NCBI RefSeq assembly: GCF_954871325.1
Contig: NC_088779.1
Span: 8,310,846-8,374,845, forward strand
Reading direction: 5' to 3'
Source: Gordionus sp. m RMFG-2023
Lineage: Eukaryota > Nematomorpha > Gordioida > Chordodea > Parachordodidae
DNA length: 64,000 nt
Position numbers and translations under genes: made by a program. Shown one piece after another: positions 50,017-61,400 of this stretch (positions are counted from its first letter, which is position 1; each line of letters begins with the position of its first letter). Below the pieces are notes generated by a model that worked only from the letters and a program-made list of their open reading frames with translations, was not told the DNA's origin and made no database searches.

Positions 50017-51254
50017 TTCTCCCTCTTCTACAAGCCTTCCCATAATTTCATTTAAGAAGTTATAGAGAGTTTGTTGTTGAAGTGGTTTATCGTTTTGGTT
50101 GTCAATGTATAAGTCACTAATCGTTGGCTTGTCCTAATCGTTGGTTTGTTTGTTTTTGCACGTTTTTGTTTAAATAGTGAGCTTGATATCCATATAGAAT
50201 GTTGTCCTTACAAATCGTGACTTCATATATCTTGCTTGTACTCAGTTGTTATTATTACCATTTTTCAAAATCGTTATTATCAGTAAGTTACGAATAATAA
50301 GAAATAATAGTTCATCAAAATATAAAAATAAGTGAAGAATGATAAATCAATAAGATTGTTATATAATATTTTTAGCGTTTTAATTTTTCGCGTTTTAATG
50401 ACTTTTATTTTTTCGCGTTTTAGTGTTTAATTAATTTTTGCGTTTTAGTATTTAATTTATTTTTATTTATTTTCAATCTCCGAGGTTAAAATATGCAAAT
50501 AAAATATTATTCACATTTCCCTCTCTTTAAATAAAAAATTTAAATTTCACACCCTAGTTTTAATTCAATAAGTGTTATTTTTAATAAAAATTCTTCCTAA
50601 GATAATTTTTAGAAAATGATCTCATCACATCATTTAAATATTTATCTAAAATGAAGATGTAACATAACCACTTGTCTTCAAAAGCTTTATTTCAAAAACA
50701 TTTTTATCATATTAAGTATTACTTATAAGGGTTATTTAAATCAATCCCTTTTAATTCATATGTTTTAATTACATTTTAATATATTTAAAATTAAAGTTTT
50801 ATCTTCTTGTTTAGGATTTTTAATGGTTTATTTTTAATTATATCTAAGAATTCATCCTTAGGTTTAGTTAATTTACAACAATTGGTCATCATTCAAGAAA
50901 TCAAAAAATATCAAGATTTCACTAAGAAATTAAGTAAATAATTTTTTTTAAGGCTTTTTATGTGTTCAAATATATCCATTATGATTTTACATTTTAGTGA
51001 TTTTAAAATTTATGCCTTTATCTCGGCATAAAATCTTAATTTATAATAACTTTTCTTCTTACGTGGATTAGAATAATAAGTAATCATCATTGGTCTCACA
51101 ATATAGAATTCATAGCCTAACGTCCAACTTCCATATTGGTTCTTTCTAGGTTGCCACATTAGGTTAGGTGCTGGTTATCATATTCCAGTCCAACATCCAG
51201 AACCAGGACACCATGAAGAAAGAAGCTTTTTGCATGAAAGAACGTGCTAAGGCT

Positions 51255-51640
51255 TGATTCTTGGTCATCTCAATAGATTAGATAGTCATCTCAGTAGATT
51301 AGGCATTGGTCATATCAATAGATTAGGTAGTCATCTCAATAGATTAGGCAGTCATATCAATAGATAAGGTAGTCATCTCAGTAGGTTAAGCAGTCATCAA
51401 TAGATTAGGCATTGATCATGTCAATAAATTAGGTAGTCATCTCAATAGATTAGGGAGTCATATCAATAGATAAGGTAGTCATCTCAATAGGTTAAGCAGT
51501 CATCTCAATAGATTAGGCATTGATCATGTCAATAAATTAGGTAGTCATCTCAATAGATTAGGCAGTCATATCAATATACAAGGTAGTCATCTCAATAGGT
51601 TAAGCAGTCATATCAATAGGTTAGGTAGTCATCTCATTCT
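51255..51640. repeat. Minisatellite based on AGTCATCTCAATAGATTAGG
   Basis: About 16 degenerate units of 20-26 bp. Variants (CATATCAATAGATAAGG, CATTGATCATGTCAATAAATTAGG) repeat in a fixed order, giving a higher-order period of roughly 120 bp. The block is bracketed by two related pieces, CCAACATCCAGAACCAGG near 51203 and CCACCACCCAGAGCCAGG near 51645. Confidence 0.88.
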
Positions 51641-51667
51641 AGTCCACCACCCAGAGCCAGGGCACCA

Positions 51668-51963
51668 TGAAAAGAATGAAGGAGGGCTATACCTGCGAGT
51701 AAGTAAAAATATATTTTATTATTATTCATTGTTTCTTTTCTTTTTACACATGCTATATATACTATATAAAATTATAAAATATGATTAAACAAAAAAACAA
51801 AAAGTAAGGTTACGAAAAATAAAAAATAATATAAGTTGAATTTGAATTCATAACAAAAATAAAAATATATTTGAATAAATATAATGAATGTACGTTATAT
51901 AAATTAAAACATATTACTATTCAATAACCAATATTTTAATTTATTAATTCCTATAATGTAACA
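51668..51963. repeat. Right terminal direct repeat
   Basis: Same orientation and content as 49717-50016. Ends CTATAATGTAACA and is followed by unrelated DNA. Confidence 0.8.
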
Positions 51964-52675
51964 ATTTTTAAAATTGAGTATTGATAATTTAAATTATTCT
52001 TTCTAAAATATAGAGATTACCATTATAATTATAAACTTGTAAGTGGGATATCGCTGCCGAAGGCGATAAATTTTTAGGGGGGTAGGTATAGGTATTTGAG
52101 AGAAATTTGTCTCTAGTAAATATTCTGCCATGTAGATGCTGCATAAGAATCAGTTATAATGTCATTTTTTATTTGCTCTTCGAACTAATTATCTTATCGA
52201 TTTATTGAATCGATAATCAATCCATAAAATGGCCTTAAGTTGACTCCTATGTATGTACACTTTAAATGCATTTACTGAATTAATTGCTAATCTAGTATAC
52301 ACATAATTTACTATACCATAAATATAGAAATTTGTCTTATGTGCAAAAAAATATATATTTATGAATAAAATAATATATAAAAATCGATACTTGAATTATT
52401 TTATATTAGGTCGGATTTCACTGGTAGGCTCTATTATCTTGTACATACATATTATAAATTATAACATTATGTATTATAATCAAAATTTAATGGAAGTAAA
52501 AGTAATTATTGAAATAATTTATTAAATCGTCTAGAAAACAGCAGCATCGCTAGCTTTTTACAAAAATGGATGTTAAAAAGTGCTAATTTATTTTTTAAAA
52601 GTTTATAAAAATTTTTAAACTATTTATATATAACTTCTGGTTTATTTTGCACCATTTTGTTTTTGTTAAACCCTT
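51964..52675. other. Gene-poor stretch
   Basis: AT-rich DNA without recognised exon or repeat boundary. Confidence 0.4.
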
Positions 52676-53234
52676 CATTGCTCAAGTGAAAAAATATTTA
52701 GAAATATTATATATTAAAGTCAAATTAATTTGTAGATTTCATTTAAAAATATGTTAAATAAATTATAAGTTAGTAAATTAAACTTTTATTTTACAATTTA
52801 ATGTTATTTTATCATTATATGACAGCGTTTATCAAGGGAGTCAAAAAAGTGACAATTTATTTTGTAACATCACAATGTGATATATAAAAACATATATAAA
52901 ATCGATGATGTAGAAATGTTATATATGGTTCAAATATTAATATAATATTAACTATTTCAATTAAAATGATATGTAAAAAAAAGTGTATTTATGCTTAATA
53001 TAATGCTAAAACAGATGAAAAAAAGTTACACGGATGAACAGATGGTTAATATGCCCCCAAGCTCCAAAAAACCTTTATAAATTTTCAACTATTTAAAAAA
53101 ATCAAAATTAATTTTGTACATATATGCTTTATCTAAAAATGTTAAGCTACTATAAGATTAAGGCGAAAATATCGAAAGAATTTTAAGTAATAACGTTTTT
53201 TAAATGACTTGGGTTTGCATCAATGAAGGGTTAA
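52676..53234. mobile_element. piggyBac-type MITE
   Basis: TTAA followed by (A)CCCTTCATTG on the left, and CAATGAAGGG followed by TTAA on the right. TTAA duplications with CCC-starting inverted termini are the piggyBac signature. Left and right differ by one base near the edge. About 560 bp, no transposase. Confidence 0.75.
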
Positions 53235-54086
53235 GGCAAAAGGTAAGAAATTATATTAATAAAAATATTTAATGACAAAAGTATAATATTTATTTAAAAT
53301 AAGCACCTTAAAATTTAGTAAGAAAGTTATTTATAAAATATCAATGTATTTGTTCAAATAGGTAATAATTATTTAAAGATTTGGTGCTAAAGTCCCTTTT
53401 TTAAGCATTTGGATTTATTTAAAAAATTAGGAAATTTTTTTCCAGTGTCTTTATATTCGGAGTGCATTTATCCGAGTCTTTTTTTGTCAGGATATTTATG
53501 TCAGAGATTTATTAAAGATGGGAATCGATAAAAACCTTATACCAGATCAAAAAGACAGGTTCATATAGATATAAAAAAGATATGGCCTGTAAATAAAATA
53601 CTGGAAAATGAATATAGTTTAATTTGTTATTAGAGATTGAATAATTGAGAAACTTCTCCATGGTCAATATTTTAATAGTTTCTAAAATAATTTAACCTCT
53701 ATTTAGTGTTTTAGCATAAATTCGTAAATAGAATATTTTAGACATAAGTGTGGTTCCTTTTAGGAATTTCAATTATAAATTTTTTTTTTTAAATATAGTT
53801 GTTTAAAATTTTTATAGTATCTTTATGGTGTATTATAGTATTTTATACAATCTTATTTGAAATAAAAAGTTATAAATTAACGATTTATATATAATGCAAT
53901 GTTTATATCACTGCTTCATTAAGTCAGCTGATTTTATTCCATGTGTAACATCAATATAAACAAAGCTCAGCAGTACAATCGAAATTATATGCAATATATT
54001 AATATTTTTCATTTTATCAAAAAATATATTTAACTAAATAAAAGTATTGAGCTCTTTAATTAAAAATAAGTCATGTCACATTTCAG
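53235..54086. other. Upstream flank of TRAPPC9
   Basis: AT-rich. It ends in CACATTTCAG directly before the TRAPPC9 start codon, a strong 3' splice-site sequence. An ATG at 54073 opens a 5-codon upstream frame whose TGA overlaps the main ATG, so a spliced leader or upstream 5' UTR exon is likely. Confidence 0.45.
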
Positions 54087-55495
54087 ATGAATTTTATCCC
54101 AAGTTTTTCTGAAAATCTCTTTGATCACAACAAAGTTAAAATTTTTATAAACAATATGACAATATATAATGATACCAAAGTATTCTCTAATCCAAAATTT
54201 GATAAATTAAGTATACGGGATTTTAAACTTATTTGTGATCACATTCAATCATTATTACCTTACTATTTTTATGAACATCCTGAATCCAATTTAAAAGATA
54301 ATGCGATAAAACATATACATGATAAAATAATTTTTCACTTTATCAATCATCCTTTGGAAAATCTAAAATTAGACAAAAATAGGAAGATTTTTATTCATAA
54401 TCCTTGGGCCTCCTTTCAATGTCATCGTAATGTTATGGGGTTAATTTGTGTAATTAATTTATTAATAATTGAAGACAAAAATACAGATAAAATACTAAAA
54501 TCTAATATAAAAAATATTATGAAAATTGTGCAATTAGAACACTCTCTTGTGAAAAAGCAAATAATGTCACAAATAGGCAATAAGAGTGTTGTTTTTGAAA
54601 GCTTATGTCTTATAATACCAAAATACACTTCTTTAAAAGATTTTCCGAATAAAGATAAAGTTTTAAAGCATAAATTGGACGGTTCCTTTTCCACTCCAAA
54701 AGCACATGAAAATGTCATTAATTTGAGAAAATCTTACACAAAAGACAGAATTAAAAAGAGAGAAAGTTTAGATCAAAGTATTTATACTGGTCAAATTTTA
54801 TCTAACCAATTTAAACAATGCAAAATCAATCCAAAGCATAATGATGAAACAAATCTGCCCCCTAATCTTGGTTATATTTATAGGAATCCATCCTTACCTT
54901 CTAGTAGCATATCAAGTAATTGTAGATTAGTTAATAACCATTATAATGATAGATCTCAATCTTGTTCACCCCCAATTAAAAATCATTCTATTATGAAAAA
55001 TATCAATTCAAAAAAGCGATCAATCATATTGGCCTCCTCATATTCCCCCAAAGCTCACAGAAAATTGGATGATAGCCAAAATGGCAAGATTACAACCAAA
55101 AGAGTCCCCCAAATTCGACAAAATATACAAAAATCTCCTCCAGTGCTCAAAGAAAAATATGAACCAAATGAAGAGGTCTTTATTTATGATTATAACATGG
55201 ACTCACTGAATAATGATAAAAGTGGTGGCATGACAAAATTGGAATCAAATTTAAAACATTTTGCCATTGAAATACATTCTCAATTGCAAAACAAACTGGC
55301 AACTTTATTGAAGATTGAAAACGATTTAGATAAAGAAATCCCCATCAGAAAGCCCCTAGTCATGATTAGCACCCCCAATGAGAATGTGGATTCAGACACT
55401 GAATCCTCTAATTTAAATAGTGCTAATGAAATCGTGAATTTCTTAAAAAGGGGTATAGGATATGGGATGGATAGCAAAGATGAAAAAATTAGAAA
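54087..55495 (+). CDS. TRAPPC9: TRAPPC9 exon 1
   Basis: 469 codons plus two bases. The conserved N-terminal block peaks at WASFQCHRNVMGLICVINLL (residues about 108-127), and a second conserved block, LKHFAIEIHSQLQNKLATLL to the end, corresponds to the EDFIESLFIVLESKRL region of the human protein. I end it at AGAAA/GTAGTT because GMDSKDEKIRK then joins FQKKKF in line with the family. Reading on gives a stop two bases later. Confidence 0.85.
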
Positions 55496-58400
55496 GTAGT
55501 TTTTAATTTTTTTTAGTTTGAAAAAATATAAAGAATGAAAGAAAAAAGAAAGATAATTATGCATAAAATAGAGATATAAATATAAGAAACAAAGTTAATA
55601 AAAAGGGACTAATGTAATTTTCTAGACAATTTATTGTTGTCTAAAAAAATCTAGCCTTAAGCGGCCTAATGAATATTATATAAATTTTAATCTATATGTT
55701 TGTGCCATATCTTTAATATAGAAAATAAAGGGTCTATTTCCTTGATAACTCTTATTTAAAAATAATGTTCAGGTAGGAATTATTGCATATTCTATGATCA
55801 TGGGATTTATTTGAATTCATACTGAATTATTTTTTTCAAATGAATAAAGAAATAATAGAGTTGTTAATGACAAGTATCTGGATACATTTTTATAAAATAT
55901 AACTAGATACATTTTTAGAGGATCTATCTCTTTTTAGACAGTTTGGTATTTTATAATATTTGAATTCAATTCATTAAATAATTATGTCCAAGTTTATTTC
56001 ATTACATAAATAAAGTGGACAAAATTTTATTTTACACAATGGATGACCTATTGTAAATTATATCTAATAATTATAGGTCTACCAATATCAATTTTTGGAG
56101 GCTGATCCGATCTATTACCAATTTTATTGATGTCGGCCGATTGCAGGTCTGATTCGATATCATATCGGATTTTGTATTCTGGAAACATGCTAAATCGTTT
56201 TAATTTTTAATGCATACATCCATACCTAAAACGAATTATTCGATTCTATTAGTATTTTACGAATACGAATAGTAAAATTATTTGAATAGACGATCAGATC
56301 GAAATATTTGAAATTATTAATTATTCCTTATTTAAAATTATTTATAACAATTTAGCCAACGGACCATTTTATTATTTTTTTAACTTTATTTCCACATCTA
56401 TAAATCGCTTTTAAAATTAATTAATTTTTCTAGATTTTTGAGAAAATATTTTTCAAAAATCTCTGTATATTCTCAGCAATATAAGATTTGCAATCTAATT
56501 TTTAAATAGTTAAAAGATTTTTTTTTAAAGAGGAAAAATTTTTGATCAAATTTTAATGGTTCTACCTAGGCTGGTATAAAACTTTTTTTTAAAATTTTTA
56601 TATATTTATGGGAGGAGCGAATTTTAAACAGCCTCGCGGAAAATATCCCTTAACATTAAGGCGTTTTAATTTATATCAGTTTCTTTCAAATTTGAGCTGC
56701 TATATTTTTTTTAAAAAATATCCCGAGGTTAAAGCGATAGTTTTCGGCTAAAAGCTCTTTAGCCTGCTAAAAATAGGTTTAAACGCTAAAGATATACTAA
56801 TTACCCCACTAGAAATGCAATTGATGACGAGAAACGGGAGGAATAATTAACCCAGTAACCGCGGGTTCAAATATTGAATTTTCCTGGCCAAATTATTAAA
56901 CCTATTTTTTAAAATTTATCTTTATTTCAAGTTTGATTGGACGTAAATGTAAGTGGAAAAAATATTTTTAAAAAAAACAATTACGGATATTAGTTGATGA
57001 ACTATTAAAGTTTTGTAACTAATTGTAAACGTATATTCTCTGAAAACAAAATCTGATAATTATATCAGATTTGTGTTATTCTTAAAGCATCACACTGCTC
57101 ATCAAGTTCCCTGGTAGAATTACAGATACGGGAATATCAATGATGAGAATTTTGAGAATGTTCTATTCCTGAAATCTAAAAATGATCATTTATAAATATT
57201 TATTTATATATTTTGTAATATGTATTATTAAAATCTAACAATTTAGGCATTATGCACACCTTATCTAAGTATAAAAATTGTATCGGCAAATGTATCCGTA
57301 TCTAAAAACATTTTAGACGATATATCTGTATCTAGATAAATTTTTAGACGATATATCTGTATCTAGATCATCCATTTGAAAATTATCTTTTAACAATTGT
57401 AAGAAGAAGAAACACTCCCTATAGAAATTAAGTATAATCACTTGATTATACTAGTTTTCCCTCTATTTTTAAGATCTTACCAAAATATGTTTTAAAAAAA
57501 ATGATTAGGGATGAATAAATTATTGAAAAGATTTATAAAAATCAATCAATAAAAGAAAAAATAATATTTACTATCATGAGAATAGGAAATATTATGAATG
57601 AAAATTATTTCAAAAATATACAACTTTATCGGATTTATTTTTATCCATTATGGAAATACAATTTTAAAAGAAAAAATAAATAATATTCAAGGTTATATAC
57701 TTATATATATAAAATATACTTTTAATTTATTGAAACTTAATTTAGGCAACCAACTCCCATTTTTAAAACTTTGCCCACATTTTAAATTGATATTTTCGCA
57801 AGTCTCAAGATTTCTTTAATCTATTTTTAAAAATAGAGGCGTGTGACGGCACTAGTGTTGTTAAACGGCTCGTTTTGAGCCGATTCCTAAGCCTGGAGAT
57901 TTCGAAATATATGTCTAGATCTTTGTTCTTTCTATGAGCAAAATCTTCAGGCTTGCCCAATATTATTCTGGGTGACCGTTTAACAAAACTTCCTATTCAC
58001 TATTATTTTAGTTAATTTTAGCAAAGATTATGTTCTCGAAGGTTTCCAATTTAATTTTGACAAGTTTTATTATGTATGGTTGAATTATAATGCTAGGAAA
58101 ATTTATTAAAATTAATAATTGATTAATTTTTTTTATATTTTGGACGTGAAAATATATAAACGTTAAATCTTACCCTGCATTCAAAAGTTAGCGCAATACA
58201 CAAGAATACGTCATATTTTATGCACGAATTCGCGGCAAAGAATACAAAAATACAGCTTATTTTGTATAATTCACTACGAATTCGTGCTAATAAATTTTCT
58301 AAGAGGTAAAATTTTCTGACCCATAATTAAAACACGCTAAACAGATATAGTTTTCTAGTGGACGGATGTGAATCCATGGTGACCATTTTAAACGGTACAT

Positions 58401-61400
58401 TAACGTGAGGAGAGATTTGCCGTTAGAGACGAAAACATGTTTGACTATACAATTTTATTTTTTAAAAAAATTATAAAGATTCCAGAAAAAGAAATTTACG
58501 GCTAGACTGAAAAAACAGATAGGCGATTATTGCATGCTCTTGGGTAGGATAGACGACGCGCTCATTCATTACGAGTCTGCCATAGAGGCCAATAAATTGA
58601 TCGACGACCCATTGTGGACAGCCGGTATTAAGAAGAATGCGTAATATTTTATAATGGAGAGAAAAAAAAGATTAACTCATTCCATAACTGAATTTGGAGA
58701 GAAAATTTGAGTGATAAGAAGGAATAAATATGGTTAATTTATGGTTACATCTAAGTTTCAGTGGGATTTTTCTGAATGGGTAATTTATAAAATGACTGCC
58801 AATGAATTTACAAAATATATTCCTTTATTTTCTTTTAAAAATTAACTCTTATTCATATCTAACCTTTCATTCCTACTTTTTTCCCCTAAACTACCGCATT
58901 CAAGAGTTTGGCTCCGTAAATTAGATGTTACCCAATTTAAACCCCCGATTTTTTTAAAAAAATAGGCTCTTTAGAAGGTTGGTGTTCTGCCTGCATATGC
59001 AAGATGTCCAATTTATATAGCAGCTCGTCCCCATCCTCTCAAAGTTGCAACAAGTCACTCTCGGCGGAAAACTTAAATGCCTATCCCAAGAATCTCTTTA
59101 TAATAAACGATTTAACTAAGCCTAACCTATTGTTGGATAAGAATACTATGGATAAAGGCTCGACCTCGTCACCCAACAAAAGCATTCATTCGTCATTTAA
59201 ATCGAGTTGGTTTTTTTTCCTGCGAATTTTCGAATATATCCGATAATTAGATATCGACCGATACCACTATTTTTAGCCGGTATCTATCATTTTCTGTCGG
59301 CCATTTGTATCGGTTAAAATTAATTTATCGACAGATATTGATCGATAAGTATCAATTAAAATCGAAATTGTAATTCCACGAAAGTCGCTTAAAATTTTTT
59401 TATAAACTTTTTTTTTGCTGTACTAGAATATCTAAAATCTCCTTTCTTCAATCAATCTCATTTGCTAAGCATCGGTTCTTCTCCGTTCCTGGCAAAATCT
59501 AAAAGCCGTATCAAACTATTGCCGTTCTCACAACTCGATTACACGAAACTTCCTCATCAAGTTTCGGAGAGATTCAGACACGCCATCGATTTATACGATG
59601 AAGTTTTTTTTTATAATTTATAAAAATGATTTTTTTTTTGACTAGTCTTATGTTTAAAGCAGAAATCTCTATATCCTTCCTCCCGGTTCGGGTTATAAAT
59701 GTTATACTTTAAAAATCCGGGTCGCGCCATATGATTATCGAAATTTCTAGACGGATATTTTAATTTAGAGTTAAGATGAAAAACAATTTTATATGTCGTA
59801 ATCGAGTTGCTAAACTTTACTTTTAAATGAAGCGCGCACCTCTATCGCTATTTGTCAAAAATGTAGTGCGCTAGCGCTATCACTACCCATAAAAAAAGGT
59901 TGCGCTATTAGCGATCACAAGGAATAAGAATTCCTTCATTAATAAAAGTTTTTTTAAAGGTGATCTATTAATTCTTCGTGATATTATACCTAACATTTTT
60001 AATATTATAGATCCCGGAAGCTGCATCAATTCGCTTTGAAACTATTTTAAAGACAATCCACTATCACGCACAAATCAACGTATTTTCAACTTTTTTTTCT
60101 GCCATTTTTATTTTATCTAGAAAAGTTAAAATCAAATCTCATTTTTATTTATTTATTAAATTTCATTTGTTTTTAAAAAATATGTAAATTTTTTTAAATC
60201 AAATAATTTTGCATATTAATTAGGGCTGTGCCAATCCATAAACTTTACCGATCCGATCCGGTATTTCATTACCACAAACCGATCAGATAACCGATAACGT
60301 TCCGATATTTAATTTGATTTTATTTACAATCAATATTCCAGTAAAAGCTATAAAATTAATATTTTGTATTTTCTATTCAAAAAAAAAACTTTCATTAGTT
60401 ATTAAAGTATATTTTGTTTTATTTTTCATTTTCGAAAGTTAATCATCTCATTTAGAATATGTGCCATGCTTATGGCTTAATGTAGTATTGCTTAAATATC
60501 TCGATTTAGCCAACCAATATTTAAAAACGACTCTCAAGATTATAGCTAAAATATTATTACCTAGCCTCGAAATTCCATTTTTTTTAAACATTACATATTA
60601 ATTGAATTTCGGTTCATTTTATGAGTTTATTATTATGAAATGATAATCAAAATATAACCTAAAACATTAAAATATCGGTCATGATCCGATATTTAAAATT
60701 GACACAGCCCAATTGTAATGGCTTTTTGTTAAATTTCGATTTCGCAATTAACATAATTTTGATTTTGTTATTTGAATTTGGGATAGGTTCTTAAAATAAA
60801 ACTGGCTTATAATTGGTAATCTAAACTATCTTTTTTGTACGATTATAGCAAAATCTCACGGCGGCGTTATACATACAAGAAGCTATATACCTCAGATTGA
60901 ATATAAAGGATGAGGATACTGTAATAAAATTAATTATACCATTTATTTTTCCATTTTTTAAAATAAAAAATCAAATGTTTATTTATTTTTTTTATCATAT
61001 GAAGTTGTTTATAATTATTTATTTTTAAAAAGTGATTATATTGTAGCATTTTAAAGAGGATGCATGCATGATCACCATTAATTTGGGAATTTTTTTTACC
61101 TAAAATCTTAAGAAAATGATAAGCGTAGTGGGCCTTGGAACCCATTGGTAAAAATAACTATTGGAGAAACGGAAAAGTCTTGGTACTTTTATAATTATTG
61201 TTATTTCAGATGTAATAAGTATATAATTAATAATTTCTCTCTTAAATGAAATAGGTGAGCAAATATCTGGCCATCTCGGACTTGTACGGCATCATAGGAA
61301 TGAAGAGAAAAGAAGCATTTTATAAAAGGGTCGCGAGCTTGCAAACCGTCTCCGCAATTGAGTCCAATCCGCTCTGGATCGAAGTGATAAATTTTATTAA

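Larger units (their letters stand above)
49717..51963. mobile_element. Small non-coding LTR-type element (TRIM-like)
   Basis: Direct repeats of about 300 and 296 bp (49717-50016 and 51668-51963), each starting TG and ending CA, flank about 1.65 kb of internal DNA. The internal part contains a tandem-repeat block and no gag, protease, reverse-transcriptase or integrase frame. The LTRs differ by about a dozen positions, mostly in AT runs, which suggests moderate age. No target duplication is evident, so the exact edges and the class are uncertain. A segmental tandem duplication is the alternative. Confidence 0.55.

Noticed and set aside
54422-55564. Two minus-strand ORFs of 98 and 94 codons
   Set aside because: Shadows of TRAPPC9 exon 1, which is supported by homology on the plus strand.
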